From Candidatus Nanopelagicales bacterium (GTDB lineage Bacteria > Actinomycetota > Actinomycetes > S36-B12 > GCA-2699445): a DNA stretch of 64,000 bases. Each line of letters starts with the position of its first letter. Within the stretch, counting starts at the first letter, position 1. Shown in pieces: positions 42,720-51,963 of this stretch. The stretch covers positions 62,001 through 126,000 of the forward strand of contig JBAOHO010000012.1 of the NCBI GenBank assembly GCA_037045355.1, given 5' to 3'. The notes beneath the pieces were generated by a model. That model worked only from the letters and a program-made list of their open reading frames with translations. It ran no database searches and had not been told where the DNA came from. Made by a program: the position numbers and the translations under genes.

Positions 42720-45308
42720 TCAGTCCGGTTTGCGCGTCACCGACAGCGAGTCCAACTCATCTCCGGCCACGTCGACCAACACCGTGTCACCGTCGCGGAC
42801 CTCCCCCGACAAGATCGCCTTGGCCAGTTGATCACCGACCGCCGACTGCACGAGCCGGCGCAGAGGCCGGGCGCCGTAAGCCGGATCGAATCCGTTGAGC
42901 GCCAGCCAATCCTTTGCCGCCTGAGTGACTTCGAGCGTGAGCCTGCGGTCGGACAGCCGATCCTGCAGCGCCTGCAACTGCAGCCCCACGATGTGGGTGA
43001 GTTCCTCGGTGTTCAGCGGCTCGAACATGACCGTGTCATCGAGCCGGTTCAAGAACTCCGGCTTGAACGACTGCCGCACGACATCCATGACGAGTTCTTG
43101 GCGTTTGGCGAGCGACATGGACTGATCCACAAGGTACTGACTGCCCAGGTTGGAGGTCAGAATCAAGATGGCGTTGCGGAAATCCACTGTGCGGCCCTGG
43201 CCGTCGGTCAGCCGTCCGTCGTCGAGCACCTGAAGCAGGATGTCGAACACCTCGGGATGCGCCTTTTCGACCTCATCGAGCAGGACGACGGTGTAGGGGC
43301 GGCGCCGCACGGCCTCCGTGAGCTGGCCACCTTCCTCGTAGCCGATGTATCCGGGCGGCGCACCGACGAGGCGGGCTACCGAGTGCTTCTCTCCGTACTC
43401 GCTCATGTCGATCCGGGTCATCGCCCGCTCGTCGTCGAACAGGAACTCGGCAAGCGCCTTGGCCAACTCCGTCTTGCCGACGCCGGTCGGGCCGAGAAAC
43501 AGGAACGAACCGGTGGGCCGGTTCGGGTCGGCGATCCCGGCACGACTGCGCCGCACCGCGTCCGACACCTCGCGCACGGCTTCTCTTTGCCCGATGACGC
43601 GCTGACCGAGCTCATCCTCCATGTGCAGCAGTTTCTGGGTCTCGCCCTCGAGCATGCGTCCCGCGGGGATGCCCGTCCACGCGGCGACAACCTCGGCGAT
43701 GTCGTCAGCGGTGACTTCTTCCGCCACCATCCCGCCCACCCGATCGGTGTTCTTGGCGACCGCTTCGCTCAGGTTGGCCTCCAGCGCGGGAATCTCGGCG
43801 TACAGGATTCGTGACGCCTGTTCGAAGTCGCCGTCGCGTTGGGCCTTCTCGGCGACAGTACGCAGTTCGTCGATCCTGATCTTCAGCTCACCGATCAGAT
43901 CGAGTCCGGACTTCTCCTGCTCCCACTGGGCCCGCAGGCCGCGCAGTTTCTCTTCCTTGTCGGCCAGATCGGCGCTGAGCCGGTCCAGCCGCTCTTTGGA
44001 GGCCTCGTCAGTCTCCTTGGCGAGCGCCATCTCCTCCATGTGCAGCCGATCGACGGCACGCTGAAGACTGTCGATCTCCACCGGGGCGGAGTCGATCTCC
44101 ATGCGCAGTCGCGATGCGGCTTCGTCGACGAGATCGATGGCCTTGTCGGGCAGGAAGCGAGAGGTGATGTAGCGATCCGACAGTGCGGCCGCTGCCACCA
44201 GGGCCTGATCGGCGATGGCCACCTTGTGGTGCGCCTCGTACTTCTCCTTGATGCCACGCAAGATCGCGATGGTGTCCTCGACGCTGGGTTCATCGACGAG
44301 CACCTGCTGGAACCGCCGCTCCAAGGCGGGGTCTTTCTCGATGTGTTCGCGGTACTCGTCGAGAGTGGTGGCGCCGACCATGCGCAACTCGCCGCGCGCC
44401 AGCATGGGCTTGAGCATGTTTCCGGCATCCATGGCGCTGTCGCCGGTGGCGCCGGCGCCGACCACTGTGTGCAGTTCGTCGATGAACGTGACGATCTGCC
44501 CGTCGGATTCCTTGATCTCCTCGAGGACGGCCTTGAGTCGCTCCTCGAACTCCCCGCGGTACTTGGCGCCCGCGACCATAGCGCCCAGGTCGAGCGCGAC
44601 GAGCTTCTTGCCGCGAAGGGATTCCGGTACGTCGCCGGCCACGATGCGCTGTGCGAGCCCCTCGACGACTGCGGTCTTGCCGACGCCGGGTTCCCCGATG
44701 AGCACCGGGTTGTTCTTGGTGCGGCGGGACAGGACTTGGACGACGCGGCGAATCTCGTGGTCACGCCCGATGACGGGATCGATCTTGCCGTCGCGGGCCA
44801 GTGCGGTCAGGTCCTGCCCGTATTTCTCCAGGGCCTGGAACGTGCTCTCCGGGTCGGCATTGGTGATGCGTCCGGAGCCCCGCACATTGGCCAAGGCGTC
44901 CAGGAGCGCAGCCGGGGTGGCGCCGCGTTCCGCGAGCAGCCCGCCGACCGCCGGTGACTGCGCCAAGGCGATCAGGATGTGTTCGGTCGAGATGTACTCG
45001 TCACCGCGTTCCGACGCCAGCGCTTGGGCGTCGTTGAGCACTCGGTAGGACTCGTTGCTCAGCTGAGGTGCGGACACGGACGAACCGGTGGCAGAGGGGA
45101 TCGAGTTGACTGCCTGGTCGGTCGCCGCGCGCAGGTCGATGATGTCGACCCCGAGCCCTTGGAGCAGGGCGATCGCAATGCCCTCGTCTTGATTGATCAG
45201 GGCCTTGAGCAGGTGTGCGGGTTCGACGTGTGCATTGCCATGGGCTGCGGCGTCTCGGACGGCGGCCGACAGTGCCTCTTGACTCTTGGTCGTGAAGTTC
45301 AGGTCCAT
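42720..45308 (-). CDS. clpB: ATP-dependent disaggregase ClpB
   Basis: An 862-residue AAA+ chaperone that works with DnaK to rescue aggregates. The N-terminal Clp repeats (AALSAAVRDAAAHGNAHVEP region), first ATPase with Walker A GEPGVGKTAVVEG, a coiled-coil middle domain (about residues 400-530) and second ATPase with GPTGVGKTELAKA and the YEEGGQLTEAVRRRPY segment are all present and in order. The ATG at 45308 follows AAGGAG and lies 11 bp after hspR, so it is the last gene of the HspR-controlled operon. Confidence 0.97.
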   Translation of the reverse strand: MDLNFTTKSQEALSAAVRDAAAHGNAHVEPAHLLKALINQDEGIAIALLQGLGVDIIDLRAATDQAVNSIPSATGSSVSAPQLSNESYRVLNDAQALASERGDEYISTEHILIALAQSPAVGGLLAERGATPAALLDALANVRGSGRITNADPESTFQALEKYGQDLTALARDGKIDPVIGRDHEIRRVVQVLSRRTKNNPVLIGEPGVGKTAVVEGLAQRIVAGDVPESLRGKKLVALDLGAMVAGAKYRGEFEERLKAVLEEIKESDGQIVTFIDELHTVVGAGATGDSAMDAGNMLKPMLARGELRMVGATTLDEYREHIEKDPALERRFQQVLVDEPSVEDTIAILRGIKEKYEAHHKVAIADQALVAAAALSDRYITSRFLPDKAIDLVDEAASRLRMEIDSAPVEIDSLQRAVDRLHMEEMALAKETDEASKERLDRLSADLADKEEKLRGLRAQWEQEKSGLDLIGELKIRIDELRTVAEKAQRDGDFEQASRILYAEIPALEANLSEAVAKNTDRVGGMVAEEVTADDIAEVVAAWTGIPAGRMLEGETQKLLHMEDELGQRVIGQREAVREVSDAVRRSRAGIADPNRPTGSFLFLGPTGVGKTELAKALAEFLFDDERAMTRIDMSEYGEKHSVARLVGAPPGYIGYEEGGQLTEAVRRRPYTVVLLDEVEKAHPEVFDILLQVLDDGRLTDGQGRTVDFRNAILILTSNLGSQYLVDQSMSLAKRQELVMDVVRQSFKPEFLNRLDDTVMFEPLNTEELTHIVGLQLQALQDRLSDRRLTLEVTQAAKDWLALNGFDPAYGARPLRRLVQSAVGDQLAKAILSGEVRDGDTVLVDVAGDELDSLSVTRKPD

Positions 45309-45319
45309 TCCGGTCTCCT

Positions 45320-45727
45320 TCAGGCGCGTCTGCGGCGGTCGGGTCGCCAGACCACGAGAGCGCGCGAGTTCTGGTCGCTGGTGATGTCGGCGATCCGCTC
45401 ACGCAGCATCGCCACTTCGTTTTCGAGTTCCAGGATCCGCAGGATCCCGGACAGGTTGATCCCGCTGTCGGTCATACGTTGGATCTGACGCAGGCGCATG
45501 ATGTCGCGCAGCGAGTACAACCGGTTGCGCCCGGAGGTTCGGGCGGGGGACACGAGCCCGAGCCGGTCGTACTGGCGCAGTGTCTGCGGATGCAGGCCGG
45601 ACAACCCCGCCGCCACCGAAATGACATACACCGGCTCATCAGCACCGGGGCCCATGGCCGGGTCCGCCGGCGCGGGGCCGTCGAGCGTGTGGTCGCCCCG
45701 CGCCTGGTCACGACGCAGGTCGGCCAT
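45320..45727 (-). CDS. hspR: MerR-family heat-shock repressor HspR
   Basis: A 135-residue HspR. VYVISVAAGLSGLHPQTLRQYDRLGLVSP and RLYSLRDIMRLRQIQRM form the MerR-type DNA-binding domain, followed by a helix (ILRILELENEVAMLRERIAD). HspR binds HAIR sites with DnaK as co-repressor, shutting off the dnaK operon. The start overlaps the dnaJ stop (GTGATG): ATG at 45727 has better spacing from AGGTGGG than the GTG at 45730. The target site is at 49694. Confidence 0.95.
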   Translation of the reverse strand: MADLRRDQARGDHTLDGPAPADPAMGPGADEPVYVISVAAGLSGLHPQTLRQYDRLGLVSPARTSGRNRLYSLRDIMRLRQIQRMTDSGINLSGILRILELENEVAMLRERIADITSDQNSRALVVWRPDRRRRA

Positions 45728-46896
45728 CACGACCCACCTGCCACACCGGCTGCCTTCATCAGGGTCTGGCGCGGGTCGCCGGTCGCCGCCACCTCGGAGT
45801 AGGCGGACAGCGCTTCGCGCGCCTGATCGGACAGTTCCTTGGGCACGATGACTTCGACGGAGGCGAGCAGGTCACCATTGGTCCCGTCGCGGCGGCGGAC
45901 ACCGCGGCCACGCACTCGGAAAGTGCGGCCGTTCGCGGTGCCGGCGGGAATCTTGACGGTCACGGTACGGCCACCCGGAACCGGCACCGGCACCTGGGCA
46001 CCGAGCGCAGCTTCCGCAAAGGTGATCGGCACTGTCACGGTGACGTTGTCGCCCGAGCGCCCGAACGCGGCGTGAGGCAGTACATGGACGACCACGTACA
46101 GGTCACCCGCCGGGCCCCCGTTCTCTCCCGGGGCGCCCTTGCCGGCCAACCGGATGCGTTGGCCGTCCTTGACGCCTGACGGGATGCGAGTCTGCACGGT
46201 GCGCGTGGTGGTACCGCGGCCCGACCCGTGACAGGTCGTGCAGGGGTCGTCGACGACGAGACCGCGACCGCGGCATTCGGGACACGGCTCGGTGAAGGCG
46301 AACCCGCCTGCGTTGCGCGCGAAATGGCCGGAGCCTTCGCAGGTCGGGCAGATGCGCGGAACGGTGCCGGACTTGGCCCCGGTGCCGTGGCAGACGGGAC
46401 AGGGAGCGTCACCGGTCAGCCGTAGCGGGATGGTGACCCCGTTGAGGGCGTCATCGAAAGACAACGACACCTCCGACTCGACGTCAGCTCCTCGGCGGCC
46501 ACGCTGTGCTCCCGGAGTGGGTCCGCCCGCACCTCCACGATTGAACAAGCCACCGAACAGGTCGCCGAGGTTGCCCGAGCCTGAGCCGCCACCGAATAGG
46601 TCGCTGAGGTTGGGCCCGCCGCTGCCGCTCGCTCCGGGGAATCGGAATCCCCCGCCGCCAGCGAACATCGCGCGGGTCTCGTCGTATTCCTTGCGCTTGT
46701 CCTCGTCCCCCAGAACCGAGTAGGCCTCGGAGACTTCCTTGAAGCGGTCCTCGGCCTTCTTATCGTCGGGGTTCTTGTCGGGGTGAAGATCCCGCGCGAG
46801 TTTGCGATAGGCCTTCTTGATGTCGGCCGCGGAGGCGTCCTTCGACACCCCCAGGGCCTTGTAGAAGTCGCGGTTCACCCAGTCCTGCTGCGTCAT
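45727..46896 (-). CDS. dnaJ: Chaperone DnaJ
   Basis: A 389-residue DnaJ. The J domain carries HPD at residues 38-40, then a Gly/Phe-rich region (FGGGSGSGNLGDLFGG), four CxxCxGxG zinc repeats (CPVCHGTG, CPTCEGSG, CPECRGRG, CTTCHGSG) and the C-terminal substrate domain. The ATG at 46896 follows a strong GGGAGGTG ribosome site. It stimulates DnaK ATPase. Confidence 0.97.
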   Translation of the reverse strand: MTQQDWVNRDFYKALGVSKDASAADIKKAYRKLARDLHPDKNPDDKKAEDRFKEVSEAYSVLGDEDKRKEYDETRAMFAGGGGFRFPGASGSGGPNLSDLFGGGSGSGNLGDLFGGLFNRGGAGGPTPGAQRGRRGADVESEVSLSFDDALNGVTIPLRLTGDAPCPVCHGTGAKSGTVPRICPTCEGSGHFARNAGGFAFTEPCPECRGRGLVVDDPCTTCHGSGRGTTTRTVQTRIPSGVKDGQRIRLAGKGAPGENGGPAGDLYVVVHVLPHAAFGRSGDNVTVTVPITFAEAALGAQVPVPVPGGRTVTVKIPAGTANGRTFRVRGRGVRRRDGTNGDLLASVEVIVPKELSDQAREALSAYSEVAATGDPRQTLMKAAGVAGGS

Positions 46897-46906
46897 CGGT
46901 CACCTC

Positions 46907-46950
46907 CCTTCGTTGCTCTGGTCCCATGCCTTCGTTGCTCTGGTCCCATG
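46907..46950. repeat. Tandem repeat, 2 x 22 bp, between grpE and dnaJ
   Basis: Two perfect copies, each starting ccttcgttgctctgg, beginning directly after the dnaJ ribosome site. They form nearly the whole grpE-dnaJ gap. Confidence 0.9.
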
Positions 46951-46958
46951 CTCGTGTG

Positions 46959-47615
46959 TCATTCCGCGTCAGTCACCCCGACCCGGGCGGGTCGAAGGAC
47001 GCGGTCCTTCATGCGGTAACCGACCTGATAGACCGCAGTCACCGTGGGTTCGGTCACCTCTGGGCTCGTGACCGACGTCATGGCCTCGTGCACGTTGGGG
47101 TCAAACAGCTCCCCTGGCGCTCCGAACGCCTCGACGCCGTACTTGGCGGTGACAGTCTCGACGGCCTCGCCCACAGCCTTGAGCGCGCCCTCGAGTTCGC
47201 CGTGTTCCCGCGCCCGACTGACATCGTCGAGGACCGGCAGGAGGTCGTTCATGACCACCGAGATGGACAACTCCCGCTGAGCTTCACGGTCGCGTTCGAC
47301 GCGCTTGCGGTAGTTGGCGTATTCGGCAGACAGCCGCTGAAGGTCCGCGGTCAACTCCGCCACGCGCTCGGATTCGGCCACGAGCGGGTGCTGACCAGCT
47401 CCTGCATCGGGGTCGCGGGGATCATCCGCGTGGGGGGCAGCATCTGGGGTCTGGCGCGGCTCGAACGTCTCCGGGTCGATGCGCCGCTTGTCGCGGAACA
47501 CCACTCCGCTCGTCTCGCCGCCGCTCGTCTCGCCGCCCTCGTCCGCGCGAGGGTCGCGCGGGGGTTCCCCGGCAGAATCCTGCCGGGGAACCGACCCGAA
47601 CGGTGAGTTCGTCAC
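46959..47615 (-). CDS. grpE: Nucleotide exchange factor GrpE
   Basis: A 218-residue GrpE. Residues 1-75 are a charged linker with a duplicated GGETSG (15-bp repeat near 47512-47541). The long coiled coil follows (VAELTADLQRLSAEYANYRKRVERD) and then the beta-domain (GAPGELFDPNVHEAM, VYQVGYRMKDRVLRPARVGV). It releases ADP from DnaK. The ATG overlaps the dnaK stop by 4 bp. Confidence 0.96.
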   Translation of the reverse strand: MTNSPFGSVPRQDSAGEPPRDPRADEGGETSGGETSGVVFRDKRRIDPETFEPRQTPDAAPHADDPRDPDAGAGQHPLVAESERVAELTADLQRLSAEYANYRKRVERDREAQRELSISVVMNDLLPVLDDVSRAREHGELEGALKAVGEAVETVTAKYGVEAFGAPGELFDPNVHEAMTSVTSPEVTEPTVTAVYQVGYRMKDRVLRPARVGVTDAE

Positions 47616-49441
47616 TTGTTGTCTTCCTCGTCGACGATCTCGGCCTCGACGACATCGTCCTCGCCGTCGCCGCCACCGGTGTCAGCTTGCTGCTGATCCG
47701 CTTGAGCCTGCGCGTACATGGATGCACCGAGGGCCTGGCTCGCCGTGGCGACCTTCTCCACACCGGCCTTGATTGCCTCGACGTCGCTACCCTGCAGAGC
47801 CTTCTTGAGCTCGTCCAGCGGACCCTCGACGTTGGACTTGGCGTCTTCGGGGATCTTGTCGGTGTTCTCGGCCAGGAACTTCTCCGTCTGGTGCACCAAG
47901 GTGTCGGCGCTGTTGCGGACCTCGGCCTCTTCACGGCGCTTGCGGTCCTCCTCAGCGTGCTCCTCCGCGTCCCGGGTCATCCGGTCGATCTCCTCCTTGG
48001 ACAGGGCGGAACCACCGGTGATCGTCATCGACTGTTCCTTGCCCGTGCCGGTGTCCTTGGCGGACACGTTGACGATGCCATTGGCGTCGATGTCGAAGGT
48101 GACCTCGATCTGCGGGACACCCTGCGGCGCCGGCGGCAAACCGGTCAGTTCGAACGTCCCAAGCCGCTTGTTGAAGGCCGCCATCTCGCGCTCGCCCTGG
48201 AAGACCTGGATCAGCACGGAGGGCTGATTGTTCTCAGCGGTGGTGAAGACCTCGGACTTCTTGGTCGGGATGGTGGTGTTGCGCTCGATGAGCTTGGTCA
48301 TGATGCCGCCCTTGGTCTCGATTCCCAGCGACAGCGGGGTCACATCGAGCAGCAGGACATCCTTGACCTCACCCTTGAGCACGCCGGCCTGCAGCGCCGC
48401 ACCGATGGCGACGACCTCGTCCGGGTTGACGCCCTTGTTGGGCTCCTTGCCGGTCTCTTCCTTGACGAGTGCCGATACGGCGGGCATGCGGGTCGAGCCG
48501 CCCACGAGCACGACATGGTCGATGCTCTTGAGGTCGACGCCCGCGTCCTTGAGTACTTGCTGGAAAGGGGCCTTGGTGCGATCGAGCAGATCCGACGTCA
48601 ATTTCTCGAACTGGGCCCGGGTGAGGGTCTCGTCCAAGAACAGCGGGTTCTTGTCGGCGTCGACCGTGATGTAGGGAAGGTTGATCGAGGTCTGCGTCGA
48701 TGACGACAGCTCGATCTTGGCCTTCTCGGCGGCTTCGCGCAGCCGCTGCATGGCCATCTTGTCCTTGGTCAGGTCGATGCCATGGGCGTTCTTGAACTGC
48801 CCCACCAACCAGTCAACGACCTTCTGATCCCAGTCGTCGCCCCCGAGGTGGTTGTCACCACTGGTCGCCTTGACCTCGACGACGCCGTCGCCGATCTCGA
48901 GCAACGAGACGTCGAAGGTGCCACCACCGAGGTCGAACACGAGGATGGTCTGCTCCTGATCGCCCTTGTTCAGGCCGTAGGCCAACGCCGCGGCGGTGGG
49001 CTCGTTGATGATGCGCAGGACGTTCAGACCCGCAATCTCGCCGGCCTCCTTGGTGGACTGGCGCTGAGCATCGTTGAAGTAGGCGGGCACGGTGATCACG
49101 GCGTCCGTGACGGGCTCGCCCAGGAAGGACTCGGCATCGCGCTTGAGCTTCTGCAGCACGCGGGCGCTGATCTCCTGCGCGTTGTATTTCTTGTCGTCGA
49201 TGTCGGTGCTCCACGTGGTGCCCATGTGGCGCTTCACGGAGCGGATAGTGCGGTCCGAGTTCTGGACCGCTTGGCGCTTGGCGACTTCGCCGACCAGGAC
49301 CTCGCCGTTCTTGGCGAAGGCTACGACTGACGGCGTGGTGCGAGCTCCCTCGGAGTTGGCGATCACGGTCGGTTCGCCACCTTCGAGGACGGCGACGACC
49401 GAGTTGGTGGTGCCGAGGTCGATCCCAACGGGACGGCTCAT
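47612..49441 (-). CDS. dnaK: Chaperone DnaK (Hsp70)
   Basis: A 609-residue Hsp70. VGIDLGTTNSVVAVLEGG phosphate loop, VFDLGGGTFDVSLLEI, VLVGGSTRMPAV and the interdomain LLLDVTPLSLGIETKGG are all present; the lid ends in acidic VVEAEIVDEEDNK. First gene of the operon dnaK-grpE-dnaJ-hspR-clpB. Upstream lie a 250-nt leader with 18-bp repeats and the HAIR operator at 49694-49714. Confidence 0.98.
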   Translation of the reverse strand: MSRPVGIDLGTTNSVVAVLEGGEPTVIANSEGARTTPSVVAFAKNGEVLVGEVAKRQAVQNSDRTIRSVKRHMGTTWSTDIDDKKYNAQEISARVLQKLKRDAESFLGEPVTDAVITVPAYFNDAQRQSTKEAGEIAGLNVLRIINEPTAAALAYGLNKGDQEQTILVFDLGGGTFDVSLLEIGDGVVEVKATSGDNHLGGDDWDQKVVDWLVGQFKNAHGIDLTKDKMAMQRLREAAEKAKIELSSSTQTSINLPYITVDADKNPLFLDETLTRAQFEKLTSDLLDRTKAPFQQVLKDAGVDLKSIDHVVLVGGSTRMPAVSALVKEETGKEPNKGVNPDEVVAIGAALQAGVLKGEVKDVLLLDVTPLSLGIETKGGIMTKLIERNTTIPTKKSEVFTTAENNQPSVLIQVFQGEREMAAFNKRLGTFELTGLPPAPQGVPQIEVTFDIDANGIVNVSAKDTGTGKEQSMTITGGSALSKEEIDRMTRDAEEHAEEDRKRREEAEVRNSADTLVHQTEKFLAENTDKIPEDAKSNVEGPLDELKKALQGSDVEAIKAGVEKVATASQALGASMYAQAQADQQQADTGGGDGEDDVVEAEIVDEEDNK

Positions 49442-49518
49442 GGATTCTCCTTAGTTGTTCTGATTCTTCGGTTGTTCGGGCTTCATCGGCCTCTTGGTCT
49501 TGATCGGCCTTGGTGCTT

Positions 49519-49571
49519 GATCGGTTGATGGGGCTCGATCGGTTGATGGGGCTCGATCGGTTGATGGGGCT
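49519..49571. repeat. 18-bp tandem repeat in the dnaK leader, 3 copies
   Basis: Copies of gatcggttgatggggctc at 49519, 49537 and 49555. They are transcribed as part of the dnaK 5' leader. Confidence 0.92.
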
Positions 49572-49693
49572 TCGGTGGCCGGCCGTTCCCCCCTGCGAGC
49601 CGCCACGGAGGCGAGTTCGGGAAGTCGGAGACGTTCGGCGCATGACATATGGTGCAACGGAAGCAGATCCCTGTCCATTCCTGATTCACCATA

Positions 49694-49714
49694 CTTGAGC
49701 CGGCTCGACTCAAG
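49694..49714 (-). promoter_or_regulatory. HAIR operator (HspR binding site)
   Basis: CTTGAGC-N7-ACTCAAG, one base off the actinobacterial HAIR consensus CTTGAGT-N7-ACTCAAG. It is 253 bp upstream of dnaK, next to a TATGGT hexamer on the minus strand, so bound HspR should cover the dnaK promoter. Confidence 0.9.
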
Positions 49715-49763
49715 TGATCTCCCTCACATGCTGCCGCTCCCGTCTCTGCGGTGCCTTCTTCTC

Positions 49764-49830
49764 GCCTTCGCACCTTCTCGCCTTCGCGCCTTCGCGTCGG
49801 CGCCTTCTCGTCGGCGCCTTCTCGTCGGCG
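49764..49830. repeat. Tandem repeat, 9-15 bp cgccttctcgtcgg-type units
   Basis: At least four imperfect copies of cgccttctcg, the last two extended to cgccttctcgtcgg, in the glpD-dnaK gap. Confidence 0.85.
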
Positions 49831-49872
49831 GAGTCGCCCCCATGGCCTTTCGCCCAGACCTAGTGCACAGAG

Positions 49873-49953
49873 TGCCCTGACCTCGTGCCCTGACCTCGTG
49901 CCCTGACCTCGCGCCCTGACCTCGCGCCCTGACCTCGCGCCCTGACCTCGCGC
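49873..49953. repeat. 15-bp tandem repeat, about 5.4 copies
   Basis: Units gccctgacctcgtgc then gccctgacctcgcgc; one base distinguishes the early from the late copies. Confidence 0.92.
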
Positions 49954-50145
49954 ACAGAATGACGCGAGCCCGCCAACCGATGCCGTCACCTCGCCGTATT
50001 CGGCGGGATCAGGGGGTTCGGCGGGATGAGGGAATTCGGCGGCACAGGGATCGGCGGGCGCAGGGATCCGCGGGCGGGATCGAGGGATCCCCGTCGCGAG
50101 CGGGGCCGGGGGCACCCCGGGCGAGCGTCGTCGGCAGCGATTCCC

Positions 50146-50151
50146 TAGTTT
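50146..50151 (+). promoter_or_regulatory. -10 element TAGTTT before glpD
   Basis: TAGTTT ends 6 nt before the ATG at 50158; no ribosome site. Confidence 0.45.
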
Positions 50152-50157
50152 CGAAGT

Positions 50158-51852
50158 ATGGGACTGCGTGACAGCAACATAAGGAAACTCAACGGCGGGA
50201 CCTTCGATGTCCTCGTGGTGGGCGGCGGCATCAACGGCGCGGTATCGGCCGCTTCACTGGCCTCGCGCGGCGCTCGAGTCGCGGTGATCGACCGTGACGA
50301 CTTCGCGGGATTCACGTCGATGCAGTCGTCGAACCTCGTGTGGGGCGGCTTCAAGTACCTGGAGAACTACGAGATCAAACTTGTCCGAGATCTGTGTGTG
50401 TCCCGCAATCACCTGATCAAGGCGTATCCCGCCAACCTCAAGGAGATCCGCTTCATGGCGGCTCTGGACACCAACTCCCCCTACAAGCCCGCGTTCGCCG
50501 GGCTCGGTGCCACCGCCTACTGGGTCATCGGCAACGGATTCACCAAACCTCCCAAGGTGCTGACCACGGAACGGATCAAGAAGAAGGAGCCGGTTGTCCG
50601 GGTCGACAACCTGCTCGGTGGGATCGAGTACTCCGACGCCTACATCGTCGACAACGACTCTCGGTTCGTGTTCGGATTCATCCGGTCCGCGCTGAACTCG
50701 GGCGCTGTCTGCGCCAACTACGTCGAGCTCGACAACGCGGAATTGCGGGACGGAATGTGGCACGCGTCTTTGCGGGACACGGATACCGGGGCCCGATATA
50801 CGTGTCAGGCGAAGGTCGTCATCAACGCGGCCGGGCCGTACGTGGACGAAGTGAATCGGGCTCATGAGATCCGAACCGAGCACAAGATCGTGTTTTCGAA
50901 GGGCATTCATCTGATCGTGCCCCGGATCGCGAAGAGCGAGCGGGTTCTGGCCTTCTTCGACGACACCCAGCGGTTGTTCTACGTGATCCCCATGGGACCT
51001 CGATCCGTGATCGGCACGACGGACGAACGTGTGACCGCACCCGAGACCCAGGTCAACGACGAGGACCGCGACTTCCTACTCGCCCAGATCAACGAGCGAC
51101 TCTCACTGGAGCAGCCGCTGACTCCCGCTGACATCATCTCCTCACGGTCCGGGGTCCGGCCCCTCGTCGTCGAAGCCGCGGGCGGTGACGCGGAGAACGA
51201 GGACTGGACGTCCCTGTCCCGCAAACACGCGCTCGAGGTCGATCGCAACAGCAACTGGATCTCGATCTTCGGCGGCAAGCTGACCGACTGTGTGAACGTC
51301 GGGCACGAGGTCTGCAACGAAGTCATCGAGCTCGGGGTGCAGTTGAGCAAGGACAAACACTCCTGGTACGGCGAACCGCCCAAAGCCACCAGGGAAGAGT
51401 TCTTCCGGCAGGCGCGACTGATGGGTTTGGACCAACTGCGCAAACGCTCGGCGTTCGAAACGCTGTCAACCCGTTTGTGGCGCCGGTACGGACTGCGCTC
51501 GTTCGCCATGCTCGAAGCCATCCGCGACGACCCCACCATGGCCGACGACATCATCGAAGGCGCCGACTACGTACGGGTGGAGCTCTTCTATGCCGCGCAG
51601 ACGGAGATGGTCACCAAACTCGACGACTTCCTGCGCCGCCGCTCGAAGATCGCGCTGGTGCTGTCCCACGATGAGATGGAAGGCGCGAAGGGCCTCCTCG
51701 AGGCCTGTCGGTTGTTGTTCGGTGACGACGCGCAGAAGCGCTACGACGAGTACTTCACTCCCGAACGCCGCGCTGAGTACGAAGCGCTGCGCGCACCCAC
51801 GGGGTCCAACCCGGCTCCCGAGGGTGACGTCGTCGTTCCCACGAGGGGTTGA
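50158..51852 (+). CDS. glpD: FAD-dependent glycerol-3-phosphate dehydrogenase
   Basis: A 564-residue membrane-associated flavoenzyme oxidising glycerol-3-phosphate to DHAP. DVLVVGGGINGAVSAASLASRG binds FAD; SSNLVWGGFKYLENYE, INAAGPYVDEV and ISIFGGKLTDCVNVGHEV are family segments. The C-terminal helical domain is complete. No glpF or glpK is nearby. The transcript is probably leaderless from the TAGTTT -10. Confidence 0.95.
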   Translation: MGLRDSNIRKLNGGTFDVLVVGGGINGAVSAASLASRGARVAVIDRDDFAGFTSMQSSNLVWGGFKYLENYEIKLVRDLCVSRNHLIKAYPANLKEIRFMAALDTNSPYKPAFAGLGATAYWVIGNGFTKPPKVLTTERIKKKEPVVRVDNLLGGIEYSDAYIVDNDSRFVFGFIRSALNSGAVCANYVELDNAELRDGMWHASLRDTDTGARYTCQAKVVINAAGPYVDEVNRAHEIRTEHKIVFSKGIHLIVPRIAKSERVLAFFDDTQRLFYVIPMGPRSVIGTTDERVTAPETQVNDEDRDFLLAQINERLSLEQPLTPADIISSRSGVRPLVVEAAGGDAENEDWTSLSRKHALEVDRNSNWISIFGGKLTDCVNVGHEVCNEVIELGVQLSKDKHSWYGEPPKATREEFFRQARLMGLDQLRKRSAFETLSTRLWRRYGLRSFAMLEAIRDDPTMADDIIEGADYVRVELFYAAQTEMVTKLDDFLRRRSKIALVLSHDEMEGAKGLLEACRLLFGDDAQKRYDEYFTPERRAEYEALRAPTGSNPAPEGDVVVPTRG

Positions 51853-51963
51853 GTTCCGGTCACGGTCCAGTGGAGTCCGGACGATGGCGGGTCCCAACTC
51901 AAGCATCGACTCGCTCGCGCCGAGCCGGCTGGTCCCTGCTCCCTGTGACGTCCAGGGCGCGGA

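Larger units (their letters stand above)
49442..50157. other. Divergent control region of dnaK and glpD, filled with tandem repeats
   Basis: 716 bp without a credible gene. It holds, from left to right, the dnaK leader repeat (49519-49571), the HAIR site (49694-49714), a Phe/Ser-type cctt-ctcg array (49764-49830), a 15-bp array (49873-49953), and imperfect ggcgggatcaggg repeats (50000-50080) before glpD. Confidence 0.7.

Noticed and set aside
50000..50080. Peptide-coding repeat upstream of glpD
   Set aside because: ggcgggatcaggg-type repeats stay open in some frames, but there is no start signal or conserved product. I treat it as intergenic repeat.
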